From contig NZ_JH815208.1 of the NCBI RefSeq assembly GCF_000296505.1, forward strand, positions 443,003-507,002: DNA of 64,000 nt, read 5' to 3'. This DNA is from Schaalia turicensis ACS-279-V-Col4. Its GTDB lineage: Bacteria; Actinomycetota; Actinomycetes; Actinomycetales; Actinomycetaceae. Of this stretch, positions 63,129 through 64,000 are shown one piece after another. The notes below the pieces were generated by a model. The model did not search any database. It was not told the DNA's origin and saw nothing but the letters and a program-made list of their open reading frames with translations. Numbering within the stretch: position 1 is the first letter of the stretch; every line of letters begins with the position of its first letter. Made by a program: the position numbers and the translations under genes.

Positions 63129-64000
63129 TCAGTCCTTTTCCACGGAGTCGGTGGCGACAATACTGAGCCCGCGGAAACGGTTGATCGCGGCCCCAATGTC
63201 GACGCGTCGCGGGCGAGCCAAGAATGCCGGGTATGAGCGTGCCCCGAACTTTGTCAGCGCGTCCAAGCCTTCGGATGCGAACTGACGTTCAAGACGAGCA
63301 AGCAGTTCGGCTAGCGCCATCTTGCCGGCAGCATAGTTTTCCAAAACTCCTCGGACCGCCCACGCGATTGCTTCGGTCTGACCCGGATCGACGATTTGCT
63401 CCACGTCCGTCAGGGTGATTGTCTGGCGGTCGATCGTGATTTCGTCCAGGCCCGCGGACTTTGTTTTCGGGCGGTCGGACGTGGGGCGCAGGCGATGGGG
63501 GATACGAGGCGCGGGCATCGCGAATTCCTGCTTGTCATTACGAGGCCGCGGCATGTGTTCAGCTACATCCTTGGCGCGGGCGGTGACGTCCACGCAACGG
63601 TAAGTGTCAAGCATGAGGACGCAGTCGGCAACGTCCAGATAGTCGCCAGAACCGCCCATGACCATAATCGTTGAAACATTCTGCTTTGCAAGAGCTCCGA
63701 TACGGTCAACGAGGGGAGTGATCGGCTCTTTTTCGGTGGCGACGAGGGCGCGCATACGCTCATCACGGATCAAGAGGTTCGTTGCCGAAGTGTCTTCGTC
63801 GATCAGCAGAAGAGGAGAGCCGAGTTCCACAGCCTCCATGATCGCCGCAGCCTGAGAGGTTGAGCCTGAAGCGTTCGACGTCGAGAAGTTCGTCGTGTCC
63901 GCGCCGGCCGGCAAATGTGAAATAAAGGGAGAAACATCGACTCCGGTCACGGTACGACCATCGGCTGCGCGTACCTTCATGGCGTCCGGAAGAGTTGCTA
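63129..64000 (-). CDS. ABC-class ATPase-domain protein, 5' end missing
   Basis: The frame enters from the right edge without a start, so only the C-terminal part (about 290 residues) is present. LLLIDEDTSATNLLIRD is a Walker-B-like motif, followed by STIMVMGGSGDYLDVADCVLMLD; the whole resembles the isolated ABC-ATPase family (COG3044/PF09818), whose function is not well known. The C-terminus (ARPRRVDIGAAINRFRGLSI) is also family-like. It lies 108 bases upstream of the ABC exporter genes on the same strand. Confidence 0.8.
   Translation of the reverse strand, partial: ATLPDAMKVRAADGRTVTGVDVSPFISHLPAGADTTNFSTSNASGSTSQAAAIMEAVELGSPLLLIDEDTSATNLLIRDERMRALVATEKEPITPLVDRIGALAKQNVSTIMVMGGSGDYLDVADCVLMLDTYRCVDVTARAKDVAEHMPRPRNDKQEFAMPAPRIPHRLRPTSDRPKTKSAGLDEITIDRQTITLTDVEQIVDPGQTEAIAWAVRGVLENYAAGKMALAELLARLERQFASEGLDALTKFGARSYPAFLARPRRVDIGAAINRFRGLSIVATDSVEKD

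Overview
The window reads as chromosomal DNA of a moderately G+C-rich actinobacterium, most likely a member of the Actinomycetaceae (Actinomyces/Schaalia-like). This rests on gene content and order. There is a CCA-adding enzyme / NUDIX / DUF6049 / MurJ / thioredoxin reductase block. The complete fhaA-fhaB-pstP-rodA-pbpA-pknA-pknB growth-control operon is present, with crgA, a DUF881 protein and a class E sortase next to it. The ribosomal cluster rpsF-ssb-rpsR-rplI lies close to dnaB. These blocks usually lie within some tens of kilobases of the replication origin in actinobacteria. Species was not determined and G+C was not computed. No phage, insertion sequence, CRISPR array, rRNA or obvious genomic island was seen. 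One tRNA gene (Leu, anticodon CAG) is present.

Layout. 1-2.6 kb: a cut-off membrane-protein start, a PAP2 phosphatase, a YchJ-like SEC-C protein and a YeiH-type transporter. 2.7-11.8 kb: trxB, an acidic membrane protein with a discoidin-like end, murJ, DUF6049 and NUDIX on the minus strand, then cca on the plus strand. 12-16.2 kb: a class A PBP converging on rpsF-ssb-rpsR-rplI. 16.4-19.5 kb: a MATE exporter and dnaB, divergent across a dense cluster of DnaA-box-like sites. 19.8-24.1 kb: a small membrane protein, a cold-shock protein, tRNA-Leu and an ECF-type importer. 24.3-28.4 kb: a DASS anion symporter with an unusual histidine kinase and a single-domain response regulator. 28.6-33.6 kb: a lipoprotein, a nitroreductase, an unrecognised gene and an amino-acid ABC importer. 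33.7-38.3 kb: a cupin / amidohydrolase / divergent SahH-like operon and a HAD phosphatase. 38.6-43.4 kb: a helical membrane protein, cyclophilin, rhomboid protease, crgA, DUF881, sortase and a 50-residue protein. 43.8-52.8 kb: the Ser/Thr kinase and peptidoglycan operon. 53-59.4 kb: an isolated nrdF and three hydrolase genes. 59.7-64 kb: a MacB/FtsX-type ABC exporter and the start of an ABC-class ATPase gene cut by the window end.

Together the genes describe a core growth region: cell-wall precursor export (MurJ), polymerisation and crosslinking (class A PBP, RodA, PbpA), control by phosphorylation (PknA, PknB, PstP, FHA proteins) and replication (DnaB, SSB). Transport and metabolic operons are inserted between them. 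The observations most worth a second look are: seven DnaA-box-like 9-mers in 173 bp upstream of dnaB; a perfect 15-bp-arm palindrome over the start of the YeiH-like gene; a MurJ partner that seems to have an acidic tail where the mycobacterial MviN has a pseudokinase; the divergent SahH/amidohydrolase/cupin operon; a histidine kinase with a split dimerisation domain; and a three-copy palindromic intergenic repeat. No clearly new defence or biosynthetic system was found.
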